Assembly (NCBI RefSeq): GCF_000383675.1
Contig: NZ_KB911821.1
Location: 1-64,000 of the forward strand
Origin: Terracoccus sp. 273MFTsu3.1
GTDB taxonomy: Bacteria; Actinomycetota; Actinomycetes; Actinomycetales; Dermatophilaceae
Length of the DNA: 64,000 nt
Direction: 5' to 3'
This document shows positions 25,962-36,938 of the stretch, one piece after another. Numbering within the stretch: the stretch's first letter is position 1; every line of letters starts with the position of its first letter. A model generated the notes under the pieces. The model was not told the origin of the DNA, ran no database searches, and saw only the letters and a list, made by a program, of their open reading frames with translations. A program made the translations under genes and the position numbers.

Positions 25962-26612
25962 ATGGACCTCTCCCTCCAGGGTTCGCTCCTCGACCTCACC
26001 GACGCGATGACGCTGCGCGACGTCGGCACCGGGAAGACCCGCCACCACCTGGCCCACGGCGCGTGGGTCGACGTCCGGCCCGGCTGGCTCGCGGCCGGCG
26101 ACGAGCTCTTCACGGCCCTGCTGCGTGACGTGCCGTGGCACGCCGAGCGCCGGCAGATGTACGACTCCGTCGTCGACGTCCCCCGGCTGACGAAGTTCTA
26201 CGCCGGCGACGAGACGCTGCCCCACCCGATGCTCGTCGAGGCCCGCGAGGCCCTGAGCCGGCACTACGCGCCCGAGCTCGGCGAGCCTTTCGTCACGGCC
26301 GGCCTGTGCCTCTACCGCGACGGTCGCGACAGCGTCGCCTGGCACGGCGACCGCATCGGGCGCTCGCGCGACAGCGACACGATGATCGCGATCCTCTCGC
26401 TCGGTTCCGCACGGACCCTGGCCCTGCGTCCCCGTGACGGGGGGCCGATCCCCGGCTCGACGTCAAAGAGCTTGCGCTATCCCCTCGGACATGGTGACCT
26501 CGTCGTGATGGGCGGCACGTGCCAGCGGACGTGGGACCACTCGGTCCCCAAGACGTCCGAGCCGATGGGGCCGCGCATCTCGGTGCAGTTCCGTGTAGCC
26601 GGCGTTCGCTGA
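25962..26612 (+). CDS. alkB: AlkB-type 2-oxoglutarate/Fe(II) DNA repair dioxygenase
   Basis: This 216-residue enzyme oxidatively removes alkyl groups from DNA bases. Iron ligands are H128 and D130 (SVAWHGDRIG) and H193 (TWDHSVPKT); R205 in GPRISVQFR is the 2-oxoglutarate contact. The N-terminal strand-rich nucleotide-recognition lid and YDSVVDVPRLTKFY are present. The length matches the family. The gene has a perfect LexA box and a leaderless start. In E. coli alkB belongs to the Ada regulon, so SOS control here is a different wiring. Confidence 0.93.
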   Translation: MDLSLQGSLLDLTDAMTLRDVGTGKTRHHLAHGAWVDVRPGWLAAGDELFTALLRDVPWHAERRQMYDSVVDVPRLTKFYAGDETLPHPMLVEAREALSRHYAPELGEPFVTAGLCLYRDGRDSVAWHGDRIGRSRDSDTMIAILSLGSARTLALRPRDGGPIPGSTSKSLRYPLGHGDLVVMGGTCQRTWDHSVPKTSEPMGPRISVQFRVAGVR

Positions 26613-26626
26613 CAGGAGACCCACGT

Positions 26627-27442
26627 ATGCCGTCCAGCCGCTCAGGTGGCCCCCTTCCCTTCCTCGACCACCTCGCGGCCGACTCGGCCCGCTTCCGGAC
26701 GGTGCTCGCGACGGCGCCGGCCGATGCCCGGGTGCCGACGTGTCCCGACTGGGACGCCGACGACCTGCTGTGGCACCTCGGTGAGGTGCAGTGGTTCTGG
26801 GGCGAGATCGCCGAGCGGGGGCTCACCGACCCGGACGACCTCGACGCGATGAACGCGACCCGTGAGGAGCGCCCGGCCGACCGCGCCGGGCTGCTCGCCT
26901 TCTTCGACCGCTCGAGCGAGCGGCTGCACCGGGTGCTCGGCGGGCTTCCCCCCGAGACGCCGCTCTGGATGTGGTCCGACGACAAGACCGCCGGCTACAT
27001 CCGCCGACGTCAGGCCCATGAGGCCATGGTGCACCGCGTCGACGCCGAGCTCACAGTCGGTGAACGGACTCCGCTCGACTGTCGGCTCGCCGCCGACGGC
27101 ATCGACGAGGCCCTGCGGATCATGCGCGGCCACGAGCCCGAGCCCGACCTGACGCACGTGCCGGTCTCGGCGCCGGTGACGATCGCGACGGTCGATGCCA
27201 TGCACGCCTGGACGGTCACCCCCGTCCGCATCACCGGCACGTGGAACGGCGACGAGATCGACGTGCTTCGCTTCCTCGTCAGCGACGGACCGGACGACGC
27301 CGCGGCTGCCGAGATCAGCGGGGCTGCGGCCGACATCGACTGCTGGCTGTGGAACCGCTCGGTCGAGGGCGAGATCAGCCGCGACGGCGACGCGGCGGCG
27401 CTGGCCGCCGTCGACGCCGTCCTCGCCGACTCGATCGACTGA
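26627..27442 (+). CDS. DinB-fold, mycothiol-dependent maleylpyruvate isomerase-like protein
   Basis: This 271-residue protein has the TIGR03083-type layout: an N-terminal helical bundle with PTCPDWDADDLLWHLGEVQWFWGEI (first His ligand), the middle RRRQAHEAMVHRVDAELTVG (second metal site) and a C-terminal lid with the conserved VDCWLWNRSVEGEISRDGD-like ending. It is related to the protein at 2081-2887. AGGAG lies eight bases before the ATG, and that ATG sits inside a GTATGCCG word. It follows alkB by 14 bp, so read-through could make it SOS-responsive. The substrate is unknown. Confidence 0.85.
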   Translation: MPSSRSGGPLPFLDHLAADSARFRTVLATAPADARVPTCPDWDADDLLWHLGEVQWFWGEIAERGLTDPDDLDAMNATREERPADRAGLLAFFDRSSERLHRVLGGLPPETPLWMWSDDKTAGYIRRRQAHEAMVHRVDAELTVGERTPLDCRLAADGIDEALRIMRGHEPEPDLTHVPVSAPVTIATVDAMHAWTVTPVRITGTWNGDEIDVLRFLVSDGPDDAAAAEISGAAADIDCWLWNRSVEGEISRDGDAAALAAVDAVLADSID

Positions 27443-27452
27443 CCGGGGCGGC

Positions 27453-28991
27453 TCAGCCAGTGCGGCGCCCGAGGCGACCTGATCGCCTCGGGCGCGGGAG
27501 CCAGGCGTGGACCATCGCCGCCAGGACGACGACGAGGGGGACGAACGCGAACAGGTAGCGCGAGCGTCCCTGGAGCACGAGCGTGAAGGCCGCGATGCCG
27601 AGCACCGAGGCAGCGACGAGCAGCGTCTCCCGCCGGTAGGGGGCGCGCAGCAGCCCGATCCCGGCCACGAGAAGCACGGCCAGCCACAGGGCCTGGGTCA
27701 GGTCGGAGCGCAGCTCGTACGCCGCCCCGTGGTAGCCGTTGAGGTCGTGGACGATGCCGGTCACGCCGGTCGCCGGCTCGAGGGTGCCCGGCAGCGAGTC
27801 GCGACCCTCGCCCCAGGCCCAGAACATCCCGTCGCCCCAGTTCCAGGCCGCCTTGCTGCCGTAGAAGGCGAGCGTGCCGCCGAGACCTCGCGCGGCCCAC
27901 CGGTCTGCGAGGACGCCCGCGGCATACGTCTTCATCTCGGCCTGGCTGCGGTCGGTCACCGCGTCGACCATCTCCCGTGAGTACGCGCCGTAGCTGACCG
28001 CCCCCGTGGTCGAGCGCTGCTCGTCGGCGCCGAGCGCGACCCACCAGAGGATCGGCGGCGAGACCGCCGAGTCGATGCGCGCGGAGTCGACCCCGGAGGC
28101 CGCGGTGGCCGCGGCACCCAGGCCCACGCCGAGGACGACGAACGCGAGGGCGGAGGCCGCGCAGGCGAGGATGACGCGCGCGCGCCGGGCCGGGAGGAGG
28201 TCGTGGTCGAAGATCGCGACGACCGCCGTGAGGACCGCGGCGATGGCGATGACGACCGGTGTGGTCTTGATGGAGTAGGCCACGGTCACCGACACGATCG
28301 CGAGCAGCCACAGGACGACTCGTCCGGTGCGCGGGCGTGGGGTCATGGCCCGGACGGCCAGGGCGACTCCCCCGACGACGAACGGCATCGCGTAGAAGTC
28401 GGTGTAGGGCACCGCCAGCCACGGGCTCGTGCCGACGAGGACGAGGGTCGCGAGCTGGGCCCCGAGGGAAGGACCGCGACCTGCGACGCGCCCGACGAGG
28501 TCGTGGACGGCATACAGCGTCAGGCCCACGCAGATCCCGTTGAGCGGGATGAGGACGGCCTCGGGTGCGAGCGAGAACGCCTGTCCCACAGCGACGCCCA
28601 TTCGGTCGATGGCAAGCAGCGGCAGGTTGTTGGGGTAGAGGGAGAGGTAGTGGTACTCCCCCTGGCTGAGCGGTAGCCCTCCTTGGAGGTGGCGCGCCAT
28701 GTCCATCACCATCCGCGCGTCCCAGCCGTAGCGGTAACGCGTCATGAGGCCGACGAGCGTCGCCACGACGCCCCCGCCGACCGCGACCACCACAGGCACC
28801 CACCGCCGCTTCGCCCATCCCGGGACACGGACGACCGCAGCGAGCAGGACCAGCCCGAGTGTGACGGGCACCACCACCTGCCAGCGGTGCTCGACGTTGA
28901 CCGGTCGTGGCGCGACGAGTCCGACGACCGCGACCGCGACGAGCGAGACCCCGGCCAGTCGAAGCAGCGCTCGACCGACCGGGGACTCCAT
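27453..28991 (-). CDS. Polytopic membrane protein, probable GT-C-type glycosyltransferase
   Basis: This 512-residue protein has about eleven hydrophobic helices. After the second or third helix comes a loop with RYRYGWDARMVMDMARHLQGG, and later TSPWLAVPYTDFYAMPFVVGG; acidic residues in the first outer loop and such D/E-containing loops are typical of GT-C polyprenyl-phosphate sugar transferases (mannosyltransferase or PMT-like). A larger outer loop rich in Trp and Gly lies at about 345-430. The C-terminus is Arg-rich and cytoplasmic. TAGCGT eight bases before ATG suggests a leaderless message. The donor and acceptor are unknown. Confidence 0.75.
   Translation of the reverse strand: MESPVGRALLRLAGVSLVAVAVVGLVAPRPVNVEHRWQVVVPVTLGLVLLAAVVRVPGWAKRRWVPVVVAVGGGVVATLVGLMTRYRYGWDARMVMDMARHLQGGLPLSQGEYHYLSLYPNNLPLLAIDRMGVAVGQAFSLAPEAVLIPLNGICVGLTLYAVHDLVGRVAGRGPSLGAQLATLVLVGTSPWLAVPYTDFYAMPFVVGGVALAVRAMTPRPRTGRVVLWLLAIVSVTVAYSIKTTPVVIAIAAVLTAVVAIFDHDLLPARRARVILACAASALAFVVLGVGLGAAATAASGVDSARIDSAVSPPILWWVALGADEQRSTTGAVSYGAYSREMVDAVTDRSQAEMKTYAAGVLADRWAARGLGGTLAFYGSKAAWNWGDGMFWAWGEGRDSLPGTLEPATGVTGIVHDLNGYHGAAYELRSDLTQALWLAVLLVAGIGLLRAPYRRETLLVAASVLGIAAFTLVLQGRSRYLFAFVPLVVVLAAMVHAWLPRPRRSGRLGRRTG
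27465..27495. terminator. Hairpin overlapping the end of the membrane-protein gene
   Basis: A perfect 13-bp stem (27465-27477 with 27483-27495, loop of five) lies between converging genes. It overlaps the last codons of the minus-strand gene, encoding part of its basic tail. It can end the plus-strand transcript. Confidence 0.65.
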
Positions 28992-29027
28992 GGCGCCAGA
29001 CGCTACCCCACGCGGGTGGGCGTCAGA

Positions 29028-30860
<1,833 letters not shown>

Positions 30861-30876
<16 letters not shown>

Positions 30877-30896
30877 CAGAGAAGAAGGAGGCTCAC
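30861..30896 (-). CDS. leuL: leuA leader peptide with four consecutive Leu codons
   Basis: The frame GTG AGC CTC CTT CTT CTC TGC ... GCC TGA encodes MSLLLLCRDEA, 11 residues, ending 75 bases before the leuA ATG. Four adjacent Leu codons in an otherwise meaningless short peptide are the hallmark of leucine attenuation, and two of them are CTT, which is rare in this GC-rich genome. Low leucyl-tRNA should stall ribosomes here. No ribosome site is obvious, so translation may be leaderless from a nearby transcription start. Confidence 0.85.
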
Positions 30897-30989
30897 CGCT
30901 CGCACCCGTTCACCGTATGCCGGTCGCTCCGTCCCCGTCCACCCCTCGGGACCGCTGCCCGGATCGTGAGACCAGAGCCTGTGTCAGGC

Positions 30990-32369
30990 TCACGGGAAGT
31001 GGGGTATGCCGTCCGGACCGATGTTGGCTGCGCTTCCGCGGGTGCCCGGTGGGTCGGTGACGCCGTAGCTGACGTCGTCGCGATCCGAGCCCATCGCCGC
31101 CCATCCGAGCTCCACGCCGAGGGGGAGCGCACCTCCCCCGGCGGCTCTCTGGGCCCTGGCCTCGTCGGGTCCGCGACCGAGGGACCGCCAGACGCGCGCC
31201 TCGGACGCGACGATGTCGAGCTCCGTCCACGCCCGGGCCTCCTCGGCCGAGAACCCGGCCTCGACCCAGCGATGCCTGGCCCGTCGCTCGATCCCCACGG
31301 CGTCGAAGGCGAGCGCCTCCTCCGGGCTCAGCGTCGGGTCTGCCAGGGTCAGGGCCCTGGCGTCGCCCGCTTCCACGCCCGCCTCGCGCCACCGCAGGGC
31401 CCGGGACAGGTCGTCGGCCTCCCAGGCCGCGACATCCTCGACCGTGAGGCCGGCGTCGAGCCAGGCCTTGACGTACGCCGGCTCGCGCTCGAACATCACT
31501 GCTGACAGACGCCATACCGGCGCGTCCTCCGACAGCCCGATGCTCCGCCAGGCGATGACGCGAGAGACGTCGTCGTCCCGCGGCTCTCCCATCATGGCGG
31601 TGACGGACTCGCACCATTCGGGCACCGACCTGGGCGACAGACCGGCTCCGCCCTCACCGAGGGGCGCGGTCAGTGCGGCGAGGTCGTCGGGTCGCAGCCC
31701 GAGACGAACCCACTGGTCGACGTCCGGTCCGGTGGCGCCCTCGGGACGCCAGGCCAGGGCCGCATCCGCCTGGCGCCCGGTCCACCGGTCCCAGAGGGCG
31801 TCCTCGCCGTGATCGAGCACGTCCGCGGCCGCCCGCATCATGCCGACGGCGTCCCAGCCGAAGGCCTCGGCGTCGCGCACCTGTCTGATGGCGAGCAGGA
31901 GGCTGCCGGCACTGATCCCGGGCCACGGTGAGTGCAGCAGCCACAGTCGCCCCGAGGGCGGGGGCGGGAGACCCGCGGAGCGCGCGTGCCGCGCGAGCTC
32001 CCAGTGCTCCCGCTGCGGGTTGCGCATGTCCGGTTCGATGTACGTCTCGCCGGGTCCGTATGCACACACGCCGAAGCTGGGGACCCGGTCGTGCAGCCAA
32101 CACCGATGCTGGGTAGGCCACACGGCCGGCAGAAGACCGACGTCGGAGCCGAGTCGCAGGGCGGCCAGCGGCTCCCACCCCTGCCGGACGAGAGCGTCGA
32201 CCTCAGGGAGGTCGCGCGCCCCGGGTCGTTCCAGGTGCCCGCGTTCAGAGGCGGCCAGCCGCTCACCCGACTCCATGGCCGAAGCGATCTCGGCGAGGAC
32301 CGCGGGGAGCGGCTCGAGGTCCGCCTCGGCGACGGCGGGTGGCGCGTGGAGTCCCCAGGGGTCGTCCAT
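30990..32369 (-). CDS. Unrecognised repeat protein with Trp/Gly helical motifs
   Basis: This 459-residue cytoplasmic protein has no family I recognise. The C-terminal 250 residues contain six to eight degenerate repeats with the pattern W-x(3)-G-L/I/F-...-A/D-x(2)-W/A: for example VDQWVRLGLRPDDLAAL, VIAWRSIGLSEDAPVWRL, VKAWLDAGLTVEDVAAWE, ALRWREAGVEAGDARAL and HRWVEAGFSAEEARAW. Spacing is about 18-35 residues, suggesting a helical-solenoid fold. The N-terminal part has WPTQHRCWLHDRVPSFGVCAYGPGETYIEPD. ATG overlaps the stop of a small acidic gene (TGATG), so the two are co-translated. Confidence 0.75.
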   Translation of the reverse strand: MDDPWGLHAPPAVAEADLEPLPAVLAEIASAMESGERLAASERGHLERPGARDLPEVDALVRQGWEPLAALRLGSDVGLLPAVWPTQHRCWLHDRVPSFGVCAYGPGETYIEPDMRNPQREHWELARHARSAGLPPPPSGRLWLLHSPWPGISAGSLLLAIRQVRDAEAFGWDAVGMMRAAADVLDHGEDALWDRWTGRQADAALAWRPEGATGPDVDQWVRLGLRPDDLAALTAPLGEGGAGLSPRSVPEWCESVTAMMGEPRDDDVSRVIAWRSIGLSEDAPVWRLSAVMFEREPAYVKAWLDAGLTVEDVAAWEADDLSRALRWREAGVEAGDARALTLADPTLSPEEALAFDAVGIERRARHRWVEAGFSAEEARAWTELDIVASEARVWRSLGRGPDEARAQRAAGGGALPLGVELGWAAMGSDRDDVSYGVTDPPGTRGSAANIGPDGIPHFP

Positions 32370-32512
32370 CAAGGCGTGTCCGTGAGCTGGGTGGTGTCGG
32401 GCTCGGTCGAGTCCTCGCGGGCGTCCGCGATCTGCTCCTCCGGACGTGGGGGCACCGTCTGGTCCTCCTCGAGGACCTCGAGCTCGTGGTCGTGCGCTGC
32501 CTGCTCGGACAT
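32369..32512 (-). CDS. Small acidic protein, 47 residues, coupled to the repeat protein
   Basis: The frame starts MSEQAAHDHELEVLEEDQTV and ends PDTTQLTDTP. AAGGAGG lies six bases before the ATG, one of the best ribosome sites in the window, and the stop overlaps the next ATG (TGATG). About a third of its residues are Glu or Asp; it has no Cys, no membrane segment and few hydrophobics, so it is probably disordered. Co-translation suggests it partners or regulates the 459-residue protein. Confidence 0.75.
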   Translation of the reverse strand: MSEQAAHDHELEVLEEDQTVPPRPEEQIADAREDSTEPDTTQLTDTP

Positions 32513-32552
32513 GTGTGCCTCCTTGCCCGGAGTGTAGGGCGAGACACCGACC

Positions 32553-32918
32553 TCAGGTGCGTTGGCAGACCATGAGCGCGTTGCCGTCCGGGTCCTCGAA
32601 CTGCACGAAGAAGACGCTGCCGATGTCCTCGACGTCCGAGGTGATCGTGACCTCGAGGCGCCGCAGGTGCTCGACCGTCGCCGCCATGTCGTCGGTCCAG
32701 AGGAAGAAGCGCGGCGGCCCGGACGCGATGAAGTCGGGGCGGTTCGCGTCGAGGGCGAGCCGGGTCTCCCCGTCGGTGGGGACGTCGTAGATCGTGTCCT
32801 CGTGGGAGGCCGCGCCGGGCTCGAAACCGAGCACGGCGGCATACCACCGGATGGCGGCAGCCATGTCGCGGACGGGGACGAAGACCTGACCGACGCGGCG
32901 CTGGATGGGACTGCTCAT
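32553..32918 (-). CDS. VOC-superfamily (glyoxalase/dioxygenase-fold) protein
   Basis: This 121-residue protein has one complete VOC module: strand VGQVFVPVRDMAAAIRWYAAVLGFE, a middle strand pair ending RFFLWTDDMAATVEHLRR and a C-terminal SVFFVQFEDPDGNALMVCQ. The Glu/Asp of FEDPDGN is the usual metal position, but the first-strand His is replaced by Gln or Val, so metal binding is uncertain. Some members bind antibiotics; here the function is open. TAACCT six bases before ATG suggests a leaderless gene. Confidence 0.88.
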   Translation of the reverse strand: MSSPIQRRVGQVFVPVRDMAAAIRWYAAVLGFEPGAASHEDTIYDVPTDGETRLALDANRPDFIASGPPRFFLWTDDMAATVEHLRRLEVTITSDVEDIGSVFFVQFEDPDGNALMVCQRT

Positions 32919-32982
32919 CGCGGCAGGTTAGAGCACCGCGCTGCGAGCCCGAAATCCGTTGCGCCGCAGCGCCGGTCGAGCG

Positions 32983-33957
32983 TCAGAAGCCGAGGCGCTG
33001 GAGCTGCTTGGGGTCGCGCTGCCAGTCCTTGGCCACCTTGACGTGGAGGTCGAGGTAGACCTTCTGACCGAGGAGGGCCTCGATGCCCTTACGGGCGTTG
33101 GTGCCCACCTCGCGCAGCCGGGACCCGCCGCGGCCGATGACGATGGCCTTCTGGCTGGGGCGCTCGACGAAGACGTTGACGCGCACGTCGAGCAGCGGCT
33201 TGTCGTCAGGCCGGCCCTCGCGCTGCACCATCTCCTCGACCACGACGGCGAGCGAGTGCGGCAGCTCGTCGCGCACGCCCTCGAGCGCCGCCTCGCGCAC
33301 GAGCTCGGCGATCATGACCATCTCGGGCTCATCCGTGAGCATCCCGTCGGGGTAGAGCTGCGGCGAGCGCGGCAGGAAGGACGCGAGGACGTCGCGCACC
33401 TCCTCGACCTGGCTCCCGGAGACGGCGGAGCACGGGATGATCGCGTCCCACTCCCCCAGCTGGTCGATGGCGATGAGGTGCTCCGCGAGCCGTTCGCGGT
33501 CGACGGCGTCGGCCTTCGTGGCGATGGCGACGACCGGACGGCGTCGGACCGAGCGCAGCTCGGCGAGCTCGTGGGCGATGAAGGTGTCTCCGGGGCCGAT
33601 GCGCTGGTCGGCGGGCAGGCAGAAGCCGATGACGTCGACCTCGAGCAGGGTCTCGCGGACGAGGTCGTTGAGGCGCTGGCCGAGGAGGGTCCGCGGCTTG
33701 TGCAGGCCCGGGGTGTCGACGAGGATCAGCTGGGCCGTCGCGGTCGTCGTGACGCCTCGGATCGTGTGGCGGGTCGTCTGCGGCTTCGAGCTCGTGATCG
33801 CGACCTTCTGCCCCACCAGCGCGTTGGTCAGCGTCGACTTGCCCGCGTTGGGCCGCCCCACGAGGCAGGCGAAGCCCGCACGGTAGTCGTCGGATCGGTC
33901 GGTCGTCCCCGAGGCCGAGGTGTCGCCGTGCGTCGGGTCAGCGTCCTGGGTGCCCAT
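32983..33957 (-). CDS. era: GTPase Era
   Basis: This 324-residue GTPase assists 16S rRNA maturation and 30S assembly. The G1 loop is [10 protein letters not shown]3 DTPGLHKP, and G4 is ATKADAVDR in place of NKxD, with Thr for Asn as in many actinobacterial Era proteins. The KH RNA-binding domain contains the conserved [27 protein letters not shown] segment. An N-terminal extension of about 27 polar residues precedes the G domain. Its start overlaps the end of the CBS-domain gene by 20 bases, placing it last in the phoH-ybeY-CBS-era operon. Confidence 0.96.
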   Translation of the reverse strand: MGTQDADPTHGDTSASGTTDRSDDYRAGFACLVGRPNAGKSTLTNALVGQKVAITSSKPQTTRHTIRGVTTTATAQLILVDTPGLHKPRTLLGQRLNDLVRETLLEVDVIGFCLPADQRIGPGDTFIAHELAELRSVRRRPVVAIATKADAVDRERLAEHLIAIDQLGEWDAIIPCSAVSGSQVEEVRDVLASFLPRSPQLYPDGMLTDEPEMVMIAELVREAALEGVRDELPHSLAVVVEEMVQREGRPDDKPLLDVRVNVFVERPSQKAIVIGRGGSRLREVGTNARKGIEALLGQKVYLDLHVKVAKDWQRDPKQLQRLGF

Positions 33958-35251
33958 GGGCGTCCTCCGTCTCGGTGTACGCCGCGTCGTCCTCCGGCAC
34001 CGAGGCCCGGTGCACGATGACCGACGCGACGCGGTGGCGGCGTCCGGCCATGCGTTCGGCCGTCAGCTCCAACCCGGCGACCGTACCGGACGACCCGACG
34101 ATCGGGACCCGCCCGATCACCTTCGTGAGCAGACCGCCGACGGTGTCGACGTCCTCCTCGTCGATGGTGACGTCGAAGAGCTCGGCGAGGTCGTCGATGT
34201 CCATCGACGCCGGTACCCGCAGGGTGCCGTCCTCGAGCTGCTCGACGCCGGGGGCCTCACGGTCGTGCTCGTCGGCGATCTCGCCGACGATCTCCTCGAT
34301 GATGTCCTCGATCGTGATGAGGCCGGCAGTGCCGCCGTACTCGTCGACGACGATGGCGAAGTGGTTCTGGTCGCGCTGCATCTCGCGCAGCAGGTCGTCG
34401 ACGGGCTTGCTCTCGGGCACGAAGTGCATGGGCCGCATGACCTCGGTGGCGGGGTGGCGGCCGTCCTCGGGCGCGGCGTTGAGCCGGCGGGCGACGTCCT
34501 TGAAGTAGAGCAGGCCACGGACGTCGTCGCTGTCCTCGCCGACGACCGGGATCCGGGAGAAGCCGGAGCGGAGGAAGAGCGACATCGCGCTGCGCAGCGT
34601 CTTGTCCGCGTCGAGGACGACCATGTCGGTGCGGGGCACCATCACCGCGCGGGCGAGGGTGTCGCCGAGCTCGAAGACCGAGTGGATCATCTCGCGCTCG
34701 TCGGCCTCGATGACGTCGGAGTCACCGGCCATGTCGACGAGGTCGCGCAGCTCGGACTCGGTCTGGAAGGGGCCGTCGGTGTAGCCCTTGCCGGGGGTGA
34801 CCGCGTTGCCGAGGACGACGAGGAGCTTGGCCACCGGCCCGAGCACGCGCCGCAGGCCGACGGCGAAGGGGGCGCTCCACAGAGCGACGGTGTCGTAGTT
34901 CTGGCGTCCGAGGGTGCGCGGGGAGACGCCGACGACGACGAACGACACGACGGCCATGATCGTGATGCTGATGAGGGCACGGCTCCACGTCGACTCGAAC
35001 CGCCCGGCGACGGCCAGGGTGACGAGGACCGCCGCGGTGGCCTCGGCGACGACGCGCAGGAACGCGATGACCGAGAGGTATGCCGGGGAGTCGCCGACCA
35101 CAATCATCAGCGACTTGGCGCCCGACCGGCCTTCGTCGAACAGCTCCTGGGCGCGCACGCGGGACATGCGGAAGATGGCGGCCTCGGCGGCCGACAGCAG
35201 GAACGCCACGACGATGCTGATGAGGGCCGGGAGCGCGAACTGCGGGAACAT
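33938..35251 (-). CDS. CNNM/HlyC-CorC family membrane protein with CBS pair
   Basis: This 437-residue protein has a DUF21/CNNM membrane domain (1-190; three or four helices, [37 protein letters not shown]), two CBS domains (about 210-330, with [16 protein letters not shown] and [18 protein letters not shown]) and a C-terminal CorC/HlyC transporter-associated domain ([24 protein letters not shown]). Relatives export or sense magnesium, but the old name haemolysin is unproven. ATG 35251 lies 19 bp after ybeY; 20 bases overlap era. Confidence 0.92.
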   Translation of the reverse strand: MFPQFALPALISIVVAFLLSAAEAAIFRMSRVRAQELFDEGRSGAKSLMIVVGDSPAYLSVIAFLRVVAEATAAVLVTLAVAGRFESTWSRALISITIMAVVSFVVVGVSPRTLGRQNYDTVALWSAPFAVGLRRVLGPVAKLLVVLGNAVTPGKGYTDGPFQTESELRDLVDMAGDSDVIEADEREMIHSVFELGDTLARAVMVPRTDMVVLDADKTLRSAMSLFLRSGFSRIPVVGEDSDDVRGLLYFKDVARRLNAAPEDGRHPATEVMRPMHFVPESKPVDDLLREMQRDQNHFAIVVDEYGGTAGLITIEDIIEEIVGEIADEHDREAPGVEQLEDGTLRVPASMDIDDLAELFDVTIDEEDVDTVGGLLTKVIGRVPIVGSSGTVAGLELTAERMAGRRHRVASVIVHRASVPEDDAAYTETEDAHGHPGR

Positions 35252-35270
35252 CTCGGTCTCTCGTCCGCGG

Positions 35271-35738
35271 TCAGACGCTCGGGCGGTTGCGCGTGGCGAG
35301 GAAGGTGAGGAGCAGCTGACGTTGCAGCTCGAACATCTCGCGTTCCTCGTCCGGCTCGGCGTGGTCGTAGCCGAGCAGGTGGAGGATGCCGTGCGTCGTG
35401 AGCAGCAGCATCTCCTCCATCGGCGCGTGACCGGCGTCGAGCGCCTGCTTCGTCGCGACGGACGGGCACAGCACGATGTCGCCGAGGGTGCCTTCCTCGG
35501 GCTCCTGGCCCTCACGCCCGGGCCGTAGCTCGTCCATCGGGAAGCTCATGACGTCGGTGGGCCCGGGCAGGTCCATCCACTGCACGTGGAGGACCTCCAT
35601 GGCGTCCTCGTCGACGAGCTTGATGCAGAGGTCGGCCTGAGAATGCACACGCATCTGTTCCATGACGTAGGCGGCGCAGGCCAGCAGCTCGAGCTCGTCG
35701 ACGTCGTGGTCGGTCTCGTTGAGGACGTCGATGCTCAC
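35271..35738 (-). CDS. ybeY: Endoribonuclease YbeY (rRNA maturation)
   Basis: This 155-residue zinc-dependent RNase matures 16S rRNA 3' ends and takes part in ribosome quality control. The three-His zinc motif is complete: HGILHLLGYDHAEPDEEREMF. The N-terminal half has MDLPGPTDVMSFPMDE, conserved in the family. The ATG overlaps the phoH stop by four bases (ATGA), so the two are translated together. Confidence 0.96.
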   Translation of the reverse strand: MSIDVLNETDHDVDELELLACAAYVMEQMRVHSQADLCIKLVDEDAMEVLHVQWMDLPGPTDVMSFPMDELRPGREGQEPEEGTLGDIVLCPSVATKQALDAGHAPMEEMLLLTTHGILHLLGYDHAEPDEEREMFELQRQLLLTFLATRNRPSV

Positions 35739-36925
35739 GCGCCGGCCTCCGTGGCGTCACGGCGTCCACCGTGGTCGTCGCGGTCGGCTCCCCGGTCAGG
35801 GGAACGGTCGGAGGCCCGACGCGACCCGCGGTGGTCACGGTGGTCGCCCGACGCGGCTCGCGCCCGGGCGCGACGCTCGGCACGCACCTCGTCCCGCTCG
35901 TAGGCGTCGACGATCGCGCTGACGAGGCGGTGGCGCACGACGTCGTGCGAGGTCAGCTCGGCGAAGTGGACGTCCTCGACGCCCTCGAGGATGTCGCGCA
36001 CGACGCGCAGTCCCGACCGGGTGCCACCGGGCAGGTCGACCTGGGTGATGTCGCCCGTCACGACCATCTTCGAGCCGAAACCGAGACGCGTGAGGAACAT
36101 CTTCATCTGCTCGCTCGAGGTGTTCTGCGCCTCGTCGAGGATGATGAACGCGTCGTTGAGCGTGCGTCCGCGCATGTAGGCGAGCGGCGCCACCTCGATC
36201 GTGCCGGAGGCCATGAGCCGCGGGATCGTCTCGGGAGAGACCATGTCGTGGAGCGCGTCGTAGAGCGGGCGCAGGTAGGGGTCGATCTTGTCGTTGAGCG
36301 TGCCGGGCAGGAAGCCGAGTCGCTCGCCGGCCTCGACGGCGGGGCGGGTCAGGATGATGCGGTTGACCTGCTTGGCCTGCAGTGCCGCGACGGCCTTGGC
36401 CATCGCGAGGTAGGTCTTGCCCGTGCCGGCGGGGCCGATGCCGAAGACGACGGTGTGCTCGTCGATCGCGTCGACGTAGCGCTTCTGGTTCAGCGTCTTG
36501 GGACGGATCGTGCGACCGCGGCTGCTGACGATGTTCATCGTCAGCACGTCGGCCGGGCGCTCGGAGGTCTGTCCGCGCAGCATCGAGATCGACCGCTCGA
36601 CGGCGTCGCGGTTGAGCGGCTGGCCGGTCGAGACGATCGTCAGCAGCTCGTCGACGAGGGTGTCGATGATCTCGAGCTCCCCGGCCGGACCCGTGAAGGT
36701 CATCTCGTTGCCGCGCACGTGGGTGTCGACGAGGGGGAACTGGCGCTCCATGGTGCGCAGCAGCTCGTCCCGGGGACCGAGGAGGGTCACCATCTCGATC
36801 GGCGGCGGGATCTGCCGGGTCAGCACCGGCGCGTCGCCGCCGCTCTCGGCTCCCGCGGGGAGCTGCGTGCCGTCAGGGGCGTCAGGGCCGGCGCTGTCGG
36901 ATGGTCGAGGTTGCGCGTCATTCAT
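35735..36925 (-). CDS. phoH: PhoH-like ATPase with charged tail
   Basis: This 396-residue protein has an N-terminal RNA-binding region (IEMVTLLGPRDELLRTMERQF) followed by the PhoH ATPase: Walker A FGIGPAGTGKTYLAMAKAVAAL and Walker B FIILDEAQNTSSEQMKMFLTRLG. The pair with YbeY suggests an RNA-processing role. The last 45 residues are a low-complexity string of Arg, Asp and Gly (RGSRRASDRSPDRGADRDD) not seen in the core family, possibly an RNA-interacting tail. Confidence 0.94.
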   Translation of the reverse strand: MNDAQPRPSDSAGPDAPDGTQLPAGAESGGDAPVLTRQIPPPIEMVTLLGPRDELLRTMERQFPLVDTHVRGNEMTFTGPAGELEIIDTLVDELLTIVSTGQPLNRDAVERSISMLRGQTSERPADVLTMNIVSSRGRTIRPKTLNQKRYVDAIDEHTVVFGIGPAGTGKTYLAMAKAVAALQAKQVNRIILTRPAVEAGERLGFLPGTLNDKIDPYLRPLYDALHDMVSPETIPRLMASGTIEVAPLAYMRGRTLNDAFIILDEAQNTSSEQMKMFLTRLGFGSKMVVTGDITQVDLPGGTRSGLRVVRDILEGVEDVHFAELTSHDVVRHRLVSAIVDAYERDEVRAERRARARAASGDHRDHRGSRRASDRSPDRGADRDDHGGRRDATEAGA

Positions 36926-36938
36926 CGTGGTGACGAGT

